From Bacteroidaceae bacterium (GTDB lineage: Bacteria > Bacteroidota > Bacteroidia > Bacteroidales > Bacteroidaceae), in the NCBI GenBank assembly GCA_017465905.1, contig JAFTVE010000031.1, forward strand, positions 1 through 60,168: a DNA stretch of 60,168 bases, written 5' to 3'. A program made the position numbers and the translations under genes. Positions 1 to 9,465 of the stretch are shown here, piece by piece. Below the pieces are notes generated by a model. That model ran no database searches, was not told the origin of the DNA, and saw nothing but the letters and a program-made list of their open reading frames with translations. The stretch's first letter is position 1. The number at the start of each line of letters is the position of its first letter.

Positions 1-165
1 AAGGCCCTGAAGATCTCCCTCTCGGCCGACTACACCTTCTCGCGCATGCTCACGCTGAACGCCTACTACGACCACCAGACCAACATCCCCGTCGTGTCCG
101 CCTCGTCATACCCCACCTCCACCCACGACTTCGGCGTGTCGCTCAAGTTCTCGCTGACGAGGTAA
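1..165 (+). CDS. sprA: C-terminal end of SprA/Sov-like T9SS translocon protein (partial)
   Basis: Only the last 54 codons are in the window, reading in frame from base 1 to a TAA at 163-165. The peptide alternates polar and hydrophobic residues like closing outer-membrane beta strands and ends in FGVSLKFSLTR. That ending resembles the C-terminus of the giant type IX secretion translocon protein SprA (Sov in Porphyromonas). The family forms the outer-membrane pore through which T9SS cargo leaves the cell. A PorE-like protein further along the window fits a T9SS-bearing organism. With so little sequence, another large outer-membrane barrel protein cannot be excluded. Confidence 0.55.
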   Translation, partial: KALKISLSADYTFSRMLTLNAYYDHQTNIPVVSASSYPTSTHDFGVSLKFSLTR

Positions 166-282
166 AGAAACGAACTTTTAGCTTAGTTTTTATTACGAGC
201 AAAAGAATGTGTAGTTGCATTAGAAACAAATATCTGAAGTTTCAACCCACAATGTGATTAACCTCAATTAAGGTGATGTTAA

Positions 283-321
283 GCCTACTTTTGTCGCGGA
301 AGAGGTTTGGTAGGCGTTTTT
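283..321 (+). terminator. Probable intrinsic terminator after the sprA-like gene
   Basis: GCCTAC at 283-288 pairs with GTAGGC at 310-315 and is followed by G and five T residues (317-321). The loop of about 21 nt can pair partly inside. It lies about 120 nt past the stop codon. The rest of the 166-456 spacer shows nothing else I can support. Confidence 0.45.
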
Positions 322-456
322 CTCTTATCATTTATAGCAAGTGCTGCGAGGTTTGGAACTTAGCAGATGTATTGAACGGATATGCCTTCTGTTATGCTAT
401 GATACTTGTTCTATTTCAAAGAATAGAAATTTGAGATGGAGACAATTCTTGTCTTC

Positions 457-1605
457 TTATAAAGGTAGCTCGATACGGAAGGTAGTGCCCTTGCCTAGTT
501 CGGAGTGCTTCACGTATATGCGCCCCTTGTGGTAGCTCTCGATGATGCGCTTGGCCAGTGAGAGGCCGAGACCCCAGCCTCGCTTCTTGGTGGTGAAACC
601 GGGTGAGAACACACTCTTGAAATGGCTCTTCTGGATACCCTTGCCGGTGTCGGTGATATCTACGTAGACAAGGTCGTGAGCTTGTGTCACGCTCAGCGTG
701 ATGCAGCCCTCGCCGTTCATGGCATCGATGGCATTTTTGCAGAGATTCTCGATGACCCACTCGAAGAGAGGGCTACACATGCTGACAATGATGGGGCGCT
801 CGGGGACGCGGCAGCTGATGCTGATGTGCTCAGACGAGCGGCGGTCGATATATTCGGCAACGCGCCGCACTGCGTCGATGAGGTTCTCGGGAGTAGTGTC
901 GGGCGCAGAGCCAATCTTCGAGAATCGCTCGGCGATGATTTCGAGGCGGTGCACATCCTTGCTCATCTCGGGGATGAGTTCATCGTCGGGGTAGGTGGAA
1001 TGCAGTATTTCTGTCCATGCCATGAGGGATGAGATGGGGGTGCCAAGCTGGTGGGCGGTCTCTTTGGACAGACCTACCCAGACGCGGTTCTGCTCAGAGC
1101 GCTTCATGCTGAGCAGGGCAAAGAGGGCCACCATGAGGATAATGATGAAGATACCGAACTGGATGTAGGGGTAGGCGGCCAGGCGCTTGAGCATGAGTGA
1201 GTCGTCGTAGCAGACGTCGTAGTAGCGCCCTGGTTCGTTCATGTCCATGCGGATGATGTGGTCGGCTTCACGCATGGTGGCGGCCTTGCGCATCAAGTAA
1301 CCGAGGGTGTCGGTGCCGTGGATACGTATGTTGCTGTAGCTGTCGATGCCTCCCTTGTCGTCGAGCACGATGATGGGGATGGTGCTGTTGCCCTTGATGA
1401 CGGTGAGCACCAGGTTGAGGTCGGTGTTCTCATCGGCATTGTTGAAGGTGCGCATGGCCTCGGTCCATATCTCCATGCGCGTGGTCTCCTCACGCTCAAG
1501 GTCGTTGACCAAATGGTTGGAGAATATGAGCGAAGCCACGCACAGCAGCACTGCAACTATGATGAGGCCTACCTTGACGGCTCTTGTACGGTTAATCCAT
1601 TCCAT
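457..1605 (-). CDS. Membrane sensor histidine kinase
   Basis: A 382-residue sensor kinase. Hydrophobic segments at about residues 12-30 and 149-166 flank a periplasmic region of about 118 residues, the likely sensor. The dimerisation/phosphoacceptor segment contains ETAHQLGTP with His185. The ATPase domain shows an N-box (ENLCKNAIDAM, about 286-296), a G1 box (DTGKG, about 319-323) and a G2 box (GWGLGL, about 343-348). No response regulator is adjacent, so it is an orphan here. It diverges from the GH109-like gene across a spacer carrying a 24-bp palindrome. Its signal and target are unknown. Confidence 0.9.
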   Translation of the reverse strand: MEWINRTRAVKVGLIIVAVLLCVASLIFSNHLVNDLEREETTRMEIWTEAMRTFNNADENTDLNLVLTVIKGNSTIPIIVLDDKGGIDSYSNIRIHGTDTLGYLMRKAATMREADHIIRMDMNEPGRYYDVCYDDSLMLKRLAAYPYIQFGIFIIILMVALFALLSMKRSEQNRVWVGLSKETAHQLGTPISSLMAWTEILHSTYPDDELIPEMSKDVHRLEIIAERFSKIGSAPDTTPENLIDAVRRVAEYIDRRSSEHISISCRVPERPIIVSMCSPLFEWVIENLCKNAIDAMNGEGCITLSVTQAHDLVYVDITDTGKGIQKSHFKSVFSPGFTTKKRGWGLGLSLAKRIIESYHKGRIYVKHSELGKGTTFRIELPL

Positions 1606-1705
1606 ATATATAGTTTCTAGGGTGTGTTTCTATTGTTAACGGACTTTTAGCTGAAATAGTATATTCAGCTAGCCCTGGTAAACAGAAATAGGGTTGCACC
1701 TCAGA

Positions 1706-1729
1706 AAAATGCAAGTTAACTTGCATTTT
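1706..1729. promoter_or_regulatory. 24-bp perfect palindrome, likely operator
   Basis: The half-site AAAATGCAAGTT is followed directly by its exact reverse complement. The palindrome sits between the divergent kinase and GH109-like genes and covers the -33 TTG (1721-1723) of the rightward promoter. This is the arrangement expected of a repressor site for a dimeric regulator. The regulator is not identified. Confidence 0.5.
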
Positions 1730-1751
1730 CGTTAGGTTTGCACTAATTTTG
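1721..1751 (+). promoter_or_regulatory. Bacteroidetes-type promoter for the GH109-like gene
   Basis: TTG at 1721-1723, a 20-nt spacer, then TAATTTTG at 1744-1751 match the TTG-N19..21-TAnnTTTG promoter of Bacteroidetes. The -33 element lies inside the palindrome 1706-1729. The start codon follows about 75 nt downstream. Confidence 0.6.
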
Positions 1752-1825
1752 TAGCGACTAATACTTGCAATATTGGAAACACATTGATTCACTAATTAAT
1801 TCATTTATTTTTAATACACATTTCT

Positions 1826-3478
1826 ATGAAAGTAAGACACATCCTTTCCGTAGCATTGGCTGCGCTGCTCATGGCTGGTGGCCTCAATGCACAATCGCTT
1901 TCACCTTCAACCAAGACTCATTGGGACAAGGGTACACTTGTAGTGGAAACTCCTGAGCGTCCAGCAGGACAGCAACATGCACTCGGACTCACCGCTCCGA
2001 AGCTGGAGACCGTACGCGTAGGCTTCGTAGGCCTCGGCATGCGTGGTCCTGGAGCTGTGACACGATTCTGCCATATCCCCGGCGTTGAGATTGTGGCTTT
2101 GTGTGACTATGAGGAGAACCGCGCTGAGGCTTGCCAGAAGTCGCTCCGCGAACAGGGCTTGAAACCCGCCGACATCTACTTTGGTGAGAAAGGTTATGAG
2201 GAACTATGCAAGCGTGACGATATTGACCTCGTGTACATCGCCACCGATTGGAACCACCACTTCCCCGTGGCTAAGTTTGCCATGCAGAACGGCAAGCATG
2301 CTGCTATCGAGGTGCCTTCGGCTATGAACCTCGAACAGTGCTGGGAGCTCATCGACCTCTCTGAGCAGACCCGCCTCCACTGCTTCATCCTCGAGAACTG
2401 TTGCTACGACTATTATGAGATGAACGCACTTGCTATGGCTCAGGACGGCGTATTCGGTGAAATTATCCGTGCCGAAGGTGCCTACATCCACGGACTCGAG
2501 TGGTTCTGGGACTACTACTGGAAAGACCCCAACGATAACGATAAGGACAACCTCCACTGGCGCATGAAGTACAACATGGAGAACCGTGGCGACGTATACG
2601 CTACTCACGGCCTCGGCCCCGTGGCTCAGTGCCTCGACATTCACCGTGGCGACCGCTTCACTACCCTCATCGCTATGGATACAGAGAGCTTCGTAGGCAA
2701 GGAATGGGTGGAGAACAAGACCGGCAAGGAGTGCAAGGAATTCCGCAACGGTGACCACACTACTACACTGATGCGTACAGCGAACGGTAAGGTAGTAGAG
2801 ATTCAGCACAACGTAATGACACCCCAGCCCTACAACCGTTTGTTCAAGCTCACTGGAACCAAGGGCTACGCCACCAAGTATCCTACTCCCGAGTATGCAC
2901 TCTCAGGAGAGGTGTTCAAGGGAACAGATGCACCCCAGGTAGACAATCTCAACGCTCACGGCTTCATCAACGCCGAGCAGAAGAAGGCGCTCGAGAAGAA
3001 GTACTATCACCCCATCCTTACCAAGTATGGTGAGAAGGGTCGCGACATGGGTCATGGCGGTATGGACTACATCATGGACGCACGCCTCGTATACTGCCTC
3101 CAGAATGGTCTGCCCCTCGACATGGACGTATACGACATGGCCGAGTGGTGCTCACTCGCCGAGCTGGGCACACTCTCTATGGACAACAACTGCGCTGCAG
3201 TGACCTTCCCCGACTTTACCCGTGGCCACTGGAACGACGTGAAGGGCTACAAGCATGCTTATGCTCCTGCTGAGGAGGAGGCTATCGCTGAGGCTAAGGC
3301 CGAGGCTTACACCGCTGCTCAGAAGGCTGCTACTGCAGCTTGCGACCTGTGGACTCTCTATGACAACGTGAAGAACGCTGCTGATGCCAATGCTAAGGCT
3401 AAGGCAAAGAAAGCTTATGACCGTGCTGTCGTGAAGGCCGAGAAGCAAATAGCAAAGGCTCTGAAAGCCAAGAAATAA
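1826..3478 (+). CDS. Gfo/Idh/MocA-type glycosidase, GH109-like
   Basis: A 550-residue exported protein with a signal peptide ending near ...GGLNAQ (about residue 23). The Rossmann dinucleotide loop is VGFVGLGMRGPG (about 65-76), and the spacing and following motifs (EVPSAM, HGLGP) are those of GH109. GH109 enzymes use bound NAD to cleave alpha-N-acetylgalactosamine by an oxidation-elimination mechanism. Mucin or glycolipid substrates are therefore likely, acting in the periplasm or at the surface. Unusual: after the catalytic domain there is a tail of about 74 residues (about 477-550), very rich in Ala, Lys and Glu, predicted helical, ending in KALKAKK. A strong terminator follows directly. 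Confidence 0.85.
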   Translation: MKVRHILSVALAALLMAGGLNAQSLSPSTKTHWDKGTLVVETPERPAGQQHALGLTAPKLETVRVGFVGLGMRGPGAVTRFCHIPGVEIVALCDYEENRAEACQKSLREQGLKPADIYFGEKGYEELCKRDDIDLVYIATDWNHHFPVAKFAMQNGKHAAIEVPSAMNLEQCWELIDLSEQTRLHCFILENCCYDYYEMNALAMAQDGVFGEIIRAEGAYIHGLEWFWDYYWKDPNDNDKDNLHWRMKYNMENRGDVYATHGLGPVAQCLDIHRGDRFTTLIAMDTESFVGKEWVENKTGKECKEFRNGDHTTTLMRTANGKVVEIQHNVMTPQPYNRLFKLTGTKGYATKYPTPEYALSGEVFKGTDAPQVDNLNAHGFINAEQKKALEKKYYHPILTKYGEKGRDMGHGGMDYIMDARLVYCLQNGLPLDMDVYDMAEWCSLAELGTLSMDNNCAAVTFPDFTRGHWNDVKGYKHAYAPAEEEAIAEAKAEAYTAAQKAATAACDLWTLYDNVKNAADANAKAKAKKAYDRAVVKAEKQIAKALKAKK

Positions 3479-3503
3479 GATGATGAAGAGTAACTAAGAT
3501 CAA

Positions 3504-3539
3504 CAATTAAGGCAGCCTTCGGCTGCCTTAATTGTTTTT
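3504..3539 (+). terminator. Intrinsic terminator after the GH109-like gene
   Basis: A perfect 14-bp stem (3504-3517 with 3521-3534, loop TTC) is followed by TTTTT at 3535-3539. The A-rich left flank could also end leftward transcription. Confidence 0.85.
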
Positions 3540-3646
3540 GTCCTGTCATTAGGTGTGGTTGCTATATACACCGTAGAATATGGAAACAGCGGACTCTGCA
3601 AGGCTGAATTCGCTGTGTGCTTATTATGTAAGATGTATGTCGGAGA

Positions 3647-4096
3647 TTACTCCTCCTTAAGCAGTTGCTCCAAGAAACTGTTAAGCTCTTCGTTGAGCCC
3701 CTTGAGGAGGCTATCGGTGACTACAAGGGTATCGTCATCTACGAGCAGGAGGTCGCATATCGTTTCGCGCTCGTCGTCGACAAGCACGAATGAGTAAGGC
3801 ATCCATACAGCCAGACGCTCAAGGCTACCGTCACCGTTGGCTTTCTCTATAGCCTCTTTCAAGCAGTCGCCTACTTCGTCATAGAAAGTGGTCTCCTCAG
3901 CTTCGGTCCATTCGGGGACGCTGGCTACAGCTATGGCCTGTTCCTCATCATTGAATATAGTGAGCGTACCCTCCTCTCGTTGAGGCTGGAAGTAAAAGTC
4001 TGTAGAGACTGACAGGTCTTCTTCACCGGCATAGAGGCTGATGACTGTCTGTAGCGCTTTGCCGATTTCGGCTTGAGATGCGGGAGTGAGCTTCAT
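3647..4096 (-). CDS. Small acidic protein of unknown function
   Basis: 149 residues, strongly acidic (many Glu/Asp throughout, ending in LLKEE), with no signal peptide, no membrane segment and no cysteine cluster, so probably cytosolic. I do not recognise a family or a catalytic motif. It runs in the same direction as the lipoprotein gene upstream (4176-5207) but has its own promoter-like box in the gap (CAAATGTA on the top strand at 4129-4136). It is probably monocistronic. Confidence 0.7.
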   Translation of the reverse strand: MKLTPASQAEIGKALQTVISLYAGEEDLSVSTDFYFQPQREEGTLTIFNDEEQAIAVASVPEWTEAEETTFYDEVGDCLKEAIEKANGDGSLERLAVWMPYSFVLVDDERETICDLLLVDDDTLVVTDSLLKGLNEELNSFLEQLLKEE

Positions 4097-4128
4097 AGAT
4101 ATACCTTCATTTAGTATTTATTCAGTTA

Positions 4129-4136
4129 CAAATGTA
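4129..4136 (-). promoter_or_regulatory. -7 box upstream of the small acidic protein gene
   Basis: On the bottom strand this reads TACATTTG, the Bacteroidetes -7 consensus, about 33 nt before the ATG at 4096. No clear -33 TTG was found at the expected distance. Confidence 0.4.
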
Positions 4137-4175
4137 GGCATATTTTTTTAATACCGAACTATCGGGCGGTCTTTT

Positions 4176-5207
4176 TTATTGCATTCGGTCTAAATATTGC
4201 TTTACAATAGCAATCTCTTTGCGGCGGCTGATGAGTGCCTTGCGGTATTCGTCGGCGAGTGAGGTGTCGATGAGTATCACGGCCTCTCCGTTCTTCTCGT
4301 TTCTTGTAGCCAGCTCTTTGGCAAAGTCGAGTTGGTCGATGGCCTTGTCGATGCTGTCGGTCATCTCATAATAGAGGGCCATGTTGTAGGCTGCCATGAA
4401 ACGATAGGTGCGGAATTTGCTTGTCGAGAGGGCTCTCCAGTGCTCCGCTGCAGCTTCCCAGTTGCCTTCGCCGACGTAGACCTTGGCTTCGCGCAGCTCA
4501 TAGCACAGACGGTCGTGGTAGAACACTCGCTCGCGCTCCTTCCAAGTGGGGAAGTAGGGCTCTATGGCCTCCTCGACCATTATATAGGGCATTTCAGGCA
4601 TCAGACGGCGAACGTCTGCTGTGTCGGCCGACCATCGCTCGATAATCTTCTTGTCCATTGTAGCTGTGCCCGATAAACTGTCGGTGTCGGGAGTGTAGAT
4701 GCGCGAGCACAGATAGGCATTGATGGGGCGCCCTATGGTAGGTGCTGCCGGATTGGTGGTCATGCAAGCATACTCCACGCAGTATAGCATGTCCACGTCA
4801 AGCTCACGGCAAAGGTCGTTGACCTCATTTTGCGCTAGAAAATGAGGTGCTGTGCCGTCGATGGGGTAGAGGAGTGAGTCAAGTATGACCACTCGCTCCA
4901 TGATGTCCGTCTCGGCAAAGCTGAGGGCTATCTGCTCCTTTATGGAATCGGGGTTGCAGGGATATACAAGTGCATCCTCATTGACAATGATGACATTGTT
5001 CTCGCTGAAGTTGCTTACTACACCCACACTTGATGCCCCATGCTTGGGCATCATCTCGGGTGGTATCATCTGCTCCACGGAGACGTATAATATTTCGGAA
5101 CAGGAGGTGAGAAGGAGGCAGGTTGAAAGATGAAAGATGAAAGATGAAAGTTTAGAAGCAACTCTCATCTTCTTATTCCTATCTTGTAGGCGACTTTCAA
5201 CTTTCAT
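4176..5207 (-). CDS. TPR-like lipoprotein, DUF6340-like
   Basis: 343 residues with a lipobox (LLLTSC, Cys about 36), so a lipoprotein. The middle (NVIIVNEDALVYPC...) and the helical C-terminus with alternating Ala/Tyr/Leu (about 230-330) look like the DUF6340 family, which carries TPR-like repeats. Function unknown. The start is uncertain: ATG at 5168 (MRVASKL) would give a normal signal of about 23 residues, while the longer start adds 13 residues. The signal peptide itself is encoded partly by a TTTCATC-type repeat (5120-5222) that recurs elsewhere in the window. The gene lies just downstream of secA in the same direction, with 20 nt between. Confidence 0.75.
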   Translation of the reverse strand: MKVESRLQDRNKKMRVASKLSSFIFHLSTCLLLTSCSEILYVSVEQMIPPEMMPKHGASSVGVVSNFSENNVIIVNEDALVYPCNPDSIKEQIALSFAETDIMERVVILDSLLYPIDGTAPHFLAQNEVNDLCRELDVDMLYCVEYACMTTNPAAPTIGRPINAYLCSRIYTPDTDSLSGTATMDKKIIERWSADTADVRRLMPEMPYIMVEEAIEPYFPTWKERERVFYHDRLCYELREAKVYVGEGNWEAAAEHWRALSTSKFRTYRFMAAYNMALYYEMTDSIDKAIDQLDFAKELATRNEKNGEAVILIDTSLADEYRKALISRRKEIAIVKQYLDRMQ

Positions 5208-5222
5208 CTTCTATCTTTCAAT
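5120..5222. repeat. GAAAGAT/ATCTTTC short repeat cluster
   Basis: Three tandem GAAAGAT units (about 5124-5150) face an inverted cluster TTTCAACTTTCATCTTCTATC (about 5202-5222). The cluster overlaps the signal-peptide codons of the DUF6340-like gene and reaches the secA stop. A related sequence occurs in the VapE-like gene (39961-39994). Confidence 0.6.
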
Positions 5223-5227
5223 TCGTC

Positions 5228-8200
5228 TTACAGGTCTCTGCCGTGGCAGTTCTTGAACTTCTTGCCGCTTCCGCAGGGGCAGGGGGCATTGCGGCCTACG
5301 GTATGCTCGGCGCGTACAGGCTCGCGACGCTGTGCACGGGTATCGTGTTGGGCTGCAGCCTGCTGGTTGCGGTCGCCAAGCTCGGTACGGTTCTCCTGAT
5401 ACTGCTGCTGACGGCGCTGTGCGCGAGTCTCGATAGGAGCCTCTCGCACCTGCTCGGGTTCGCGTACAGGTATTTGGCCACGCATAAGGATGGAGAGTGT
5501 CTTGTCGTTAATCTTGTTGACCATTGAGTCAAAGAGGTTCACAGACTCGAGCTTGAAAATCAAGAGCGGGTCTTTCTGCTCATAGCTGGCATTCTGTACA
5601 GAGTGCTTCAGCTCGTCGAGCTCGCGGAGGTTTTCCTTCCATGCTTCATCGATAACGTGCAGCATGATAGCCTTTTCGAAGCTCTTTACCACCTCCTTGC
5701 ACTCGCTCTCATAAGCAGCCTTGAGGTTGACGGGTATCTGGTACATACGTTTACCATCGGTGATGGGTACGAGGATATTCTCGTAGCGCATGCCTTCGCT
5801 CTCGTATACTTGCTTGATGACGGGGTTGGCAATCTGGGCTAGGCGGTCCATCTTTCCCTTGAAGTTGGCCATAGCAGCATTGAAAGCCATTTCTGCCAGT
5901 TCGGGTGTTTTCTTGTCGGCGTAGTCCTTCTCTGTGAATGGACATTCGAGTGCCAATACGCGGAACAGCTCCATGCGTATGCCTTCGTAGTCGTTATTCT
6001 CGATGATGGTTTCACAGCGGTCCCAAATCATGTTGGCAAGGTCCATACCGATGCGTTCGCCCATCAGGGCGTGGCGACGCTTGGTGTATACTACCGTACG
6101 TTGCTTGTTCATCACGTCGTCATACTCGAGCAGACGCTTACGCACGCCGAAGTGGTTCTCTTCTACCTTCTTCTGTGCATTCTCAATACTTTTGGATATC
6201 ATCTTGTGTTCCAGCATCTCACCCTCCTCGAACCCGAGCTTGTCCATCACGCTGGAGATGCGGTCGGCAGCAAAGAGACGCATGAGGTTGTCTTCAAGTG
6301 AAACGAAGAATACAGATGAACCAGGGTCGCCCTGACGTCCTGAGCGTCCGCGCAGCTGGCGGTCGACACGGCGGCTCTCGTGGCGCTCGGTACCGATGAT
6401 GGCTAGACCACCGGCTGCCTTCACATCGGGCGAAAGCTTGATGTCGGTACCACGACCAGCCATGTTGGTGGCGATGGTAACGGTACCCTTCAGACCTGCC
6501 TTGGCAACGATGTCGGCCTCCTTTTGGTGCAACTTGGCATTGAGCACGTTGTGCTCTATCTTGCGCATGGTGAGCATACGGCTCAGCAGCTCACTGATTT
6601 CAACCGATGTGGTACCCACAAGTACGGGGCGTCCCTCGGCCACCATCTTCTCTACTTCGGCGATGACAGCATTGTATTTCTCGCGCTGTGTCTTGTAGAT
6701 GCGGTCGTTCATGTCGTTACGTGCGATGGGGCGGTTGGTGGGGATTACCACCACGTCGAGCTTGTAGATATCCCACAACTCGCCAGCCTCGGTTTCGGCC
6801 GTACCAGTCATACCCGACAGCTTGTGATACATACGGAAGTAGTTCTGCAGAGTGATGGTAGCGAAGGTCTGTGTCGCAGCCTCCACCTTCACACGCTCCT
6901 TGGCCTCGATGGCTTGGTGCAAGCCGTCGCTATAGCGACGCCCCTCCATGATACGTCCTGTCTGCTCATCCACGATTTTCACCTCGCCCTGTTCGGTCAC
7001 GATATACTCGGTATTCTTCTCAAACATGGTATAGGCCTTGAGCAGCTGGTTGATGGTATGTACGCGCTCGCTCTTTACGGCGTAGTTGGTGAAGAGTTCG
7101 TCCTTCTTTGCCAATAATTCGTCGCCCATCAGTCCGCAGTTCTCAATAGCCGCCAGTTCAGAGGCGATATCAGGAAGCACGAAGAGTGTGGGGTCCGAAG
7201 CATTACCAGTAATAAGCTCGATACCCTTATCGGTGAGATCTACGCTATTCATCTTCTCGTCGATGACGAAGTAGAGCGGCTCTACGGCTTCGGGCATGCG
7301 GCGGTTGTTCTGCTCCATATAGATAGCTTCAGTCTTGAGCATACCAGTCTTGATGCCCGGTTCGCTGAGGAACTTGATGAGAGGCTTGTTCTTGGGCAAT
7401 GCCTTATGGCTACGGAAGAGAGCGAGGAAGCCGGCTTCCACATCAGCTTGGTTCTCAGAGGAGATCAAGCGCTTGGCCTCGGCAAGGAGCTGTGTGGCAA
7501 GGCGCTTCTGTGCCTCCACGAGACGTTCCACAAGGGGGCGAAGCTCCTCGAACAACTGATCATCCTTCTTGGGCACAGGACCTGCGATGATAAGCGGTGT
7601 ACGGGCATCGTCGATCAATACCGAGTCTACCTCGTCGACAATGGCATAGTTGTGACGGCGTTGCACGAGGTCGGCAGGCGAAGAGGCCATGTTGTCGCGC
7701 AGGTAGTCGAAGCCAAACTCATTGTTCGTACCGAAGGTGATATCGGCGAGGTAGGCTTGACGGCGAGCCTCGGAGTTGGGCTGATGTTTGTCGATACAGT
7801 CTACCGAGAGACCGTGGAACATGTAGAGCGGACCCATCCACTCGGAGTCACGTTTGGCCAGATAGTCGTTCACGGTAACAACGTGTACACCATTGCCGGT
7901 GAGGGCATTAAGGAATACGGGCAACGTAGCCACGAGGGTCTTGCCTTCACCCGTTGCCATCTCGGCAATCTTACCCTTATGGAGTACCACACCACCGAAG
8001 AGCTGCACGTCGTAGTGTATCATGTTCCACACCGTATCGTTGCCACCGGCTTCCCAATGGTTGGTGTAGATAGCTTTGTCGCCCTCGATGCGCACGAAAT
8101 CCTTCGTGGCAGCCAGTGTGCGGTCCATATCGGTAGCCGTCACCACTACCTCTTCGTTCTGGGTGAAGCGGCGTGCGGTCTCCTTCACGATGGCGAAGGC

Positions 8201-8527
8201 CTCGGGCAACACTTCATCGAGTGCCACCTCATACTTGTCGAGCACAGCAGTCTCCAGTTTGTCTATCTCGTTGAAGAGCTGTTCGCGCTCCTCGATTTCG
8301 GTTTCTTCTACCTTTGCTTTCAGCTCGGCAATTCTGGCATTCTCTTCTGTTGCCGATTGCTTGATGCGCTCCTTCAGCTCCTGTGTCTTGGCTCGGAGCT
8401 CATCGTTGTCCAGCTTCTCTATTGCGGGGTAGGCTTTCTTGATTTTCTCCACCCACGGCTGTATTTCACGCATGTCGCGTGTGTTCTTGTTGCCGAACAA
8501 CTTTCCTATAAATTCATTAAATCCCAT
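5228..8527 (-). CDS. secA: Preprotein translocase ATPase SecA
   Basis: 1099 residues, the long Bacteroidetes form. It is the ATP-driven motor that pushes unfolded preproteins through SecYEG. Visible are the Walker A segment MATGEGKT (about 190-197), [15 protein letters not shown], the GRxTDIKL-type helicase motif ([10 protein letters not shown]) and [13 protein letters not shown]. There is an inserted charged region of about 45 residues near the N-terminus (about 50-95) and a longer insertion after the first nucleotide-binding fold. The C-terminus carries the zinc-binding [13 protein letters not shown] motif (Cys1083, Cys1085, Cys1094, His1095) that contacts SecB or ribosomes. A -7 box lies about 115 nt upstream. 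Confidence 0.97.
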   Translation of the reverse strand: MGFNEFIGKLFGNKNTRDMREIQPWVEKIKKAYPAIEKLDNDELRAKTQELKERIKQSATEENARIAELKAKVEETEIEEREQLFNEIDKLETAVLDKYEVALDEVLPEAFAIVKETARRFTQNEEVVVTATDMDRTLAATKDFVRIEGDKAIYTNHWEAGGNDTVWNMIHYDVQLFGGVVLHKGKIAEMATGEGKTLVATLPVFLNALTGNGVHVVTVNDYLAKRDSEWMGPLYMFHGLSVDCIDKHQPNSEARRQAYLADITFGTNNEFGFDYLRDNMASSPADLVQRRHNYAIVDEVDSVLIDDARTPLIIAGPVPKKDDQLFEELRPLVERLVEAQKRLATQLLAEAKRLISSENQADVEAGFLALFRSHKALPKNKPLIKFLSEPGIKTGMLKTEAIYMEQNNRRMPEAVEPLYFVIDEKMNSVDLTDKGIELITGNASDPTLFVLPDIASELAAIENCGLMGDELLAKKDELFTNYAVKSERVHTINQLLKAYTMFEKNTEYIVTEQGEVKIVDEQTGRIMEGRRYSDGLHQAIEAKERVKVEAATQTFATITLQNYFRMYHKLSGMTGTAETEAGELWDIYKLDVVVIPTNRPIARNDMNDRIYKTQREKYNAVIAEVEKMVAEGRPVLVGTTSVEISELLSRMLTMRKIEHNVLNAKLHQKEADIVAKAGLKGTVTIATNMAGRGTDIKLSPDVKAAGGLAIIGTERHESRRVDRQLRGRSGRQGDPGSSVFFVSLEDNLMRLFAADRISSVMDKLGFEEGEMLEHKMISKSIENAQKKVEENHFGVRKRLLEYDDVMNKQRTVVYTKRRHALMGERIGMDLANMIWDRCETIIENNDYEGIRMELFRVLALECPFTEKDYADKKTPELAEMAFNAAMANFKGKMDRLAQIANPVIKQVYESEGMRYENILVPITDGKRMYQIPVNLKAAYESECKEVVKSFEKAIMLHVIDEAWKENLRELDELKHSVQNASYEQKDPLLIFKLESVNLFDSMVNKINDKTLSILMRGQIPVREPEQVREAPIETRAQRRQQQYQENRTELGDRNQQAAAQHDTRAQRREPVRAEHTVGRNAPCPCGSGKKFKNCHGRDL

Positions 8528-8642
8528 ATTTTTGTTTTATATTTTTATTCTGTTAAATCTTTTCACAATAATAGTGCCAACAAGCAATCTACCAGATAAA
8601 GCTGCATTTTTGTCATAAAAGTCTGACATGGCAAATAAAATA

Positions 8643-8650
8643 CAAAGGTA
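8643..8650 (-). promoter_or_regulatory. -7 box of the secA promoter
   Basis: The bottom strand reads TACCTTTG, matching TAnnTTTG. It would give a leader of about 110 nt before the secA ATG. Confidence 0.45.
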
Positions 8651-8743
8651 CAATATATTTTTGGATAAACCGACACCTGAGTTTCATTGTTTCTTCTCCA
8701 AACGTATACTTTAATGAATTTTGGGTGATTTTTTGATGTTTTG

Positions 8744-8775
8744 TTGTATGTTTTGCCGAAATATCTCTATATTTG
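8744..8775 (+). promoter_or_regulatory. Promoter of the PepSY-like gene
   Basis: TTG (8744-8746), a 21-nt spacer and TATATTTG (8768-8775) match the Bacteroidetes promoter. The transcript would start near 8782, which rules out the upstream in-frame ATG at 8741 and favours 8801. Confidence 0.55.
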
Positions 8776-8800
8776 TCACAAAATACTAAACACCACTGCC

Positions 8801-9232
8801 ATGAAAAGACTTGTCTCCATTCTCATTGTCCTGTTTGCCGTGGTCGCCCTTCATGCTGAGGAGCAACCCATCACGTTTGGCGAACTTCCCAAGAATGCAA
8901 AAATTTTCGTTTTCACCTATTTCAAGGATATTCCCTTTACTGAGGTGTATATAGAGCGTCGTGCCAGCCTGACTCAGTATGAGGTGAGGCTTCAAGATGG
9001 TGTTGAACTCCAGTTTGATCGTACGGGGCTATGCACTGAGATTTCCAGCAAGAATGGTGAGGTTCCTGATATTGTTATCCCCAAGCGAATGCTTTCCGTA
9101 ATCCGCAAACATTACCCCGACAATTATATCCGCAAGTATGAGAACAACGGGCGTATGTACGAGATTGAGCTTGATAACGGTGTTGTTCTTACTTTCAGTA
9201 TGACCATGCGTCTGATAGACGTTGATGAGTGA
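8801..9232 (+). CDS. Exported PepSY-like domain protein
   Basis: 143 residues from ATG 8801. That start gives a clean signal peptide (MKRLVSILIVLFAVVALHA, cleavage before EEQP). The mature part has two short similar halves (YEVRLQDGVELQFDRTGLCTEI and YEIELDNGVVLTFSMTMRLIDV), the alternating beta pattern of the PepSY-like/BLIP-like fold common in Bacteroidetes periplasmic proteins. The biochemical role of these proteins is not established; inhibitory or scaffolding roles have been suggested for the fold. It is monocistronic and divergent from secA. The 233-nt spacer that follows shows nothing I can support. Confidence 0.75.
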   Translation: MKRLVSILIVLFAVVALHAEEQPITFGELPKNAKIFVFTYFKDIPFTEVYIERRASLTQYEVRLQDGVELQFDRTGLCTEISSKNGEVPDIVIPKRMLSVIRKHYPDNYIRKYENNGRMYEIELDNGVVLTFSMTMRLIDVDE

Positions 9233-9465
9233 TGCTTAACGAACCTCGGGTAGTCTCATTAGAAAAGGCTGTGGTAATTATCAATATAATGATTATGTTG
9301 AATCAGTTGAATGATGGAGGGTTAACAGGTGGTAAGTATAATTATTTATGGGTGTAGTGATTCATGCTTGTCTGATGCTATGTGAGAGTATATATCGCAG
9401 GCTAATTTCGTTGTGTCGACATTAAAACTTGCTAAACTGATTATGATGAAAACTAATAATGTGTT

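Noticed and set aside
3555-3797. 80-codon + strand frame opposite the acidic protein gene
   Set aside because: Ser-rich translation without features, antisense to a likely gene.
4141-4176. Terminator hairpin ACCG-10nt-CGGT with a T-run
   Set aside because: The T-run is on the + strand but both flanking genes are on the - strand, so it does not fit either transcript.
7406-8599. Long open frame on the + strand opposite secA (397 codons)
   Set aside because: It lies antisense to the well-conserved secA and has no recognisable motif; high GC at third positions opens the opposite frame.
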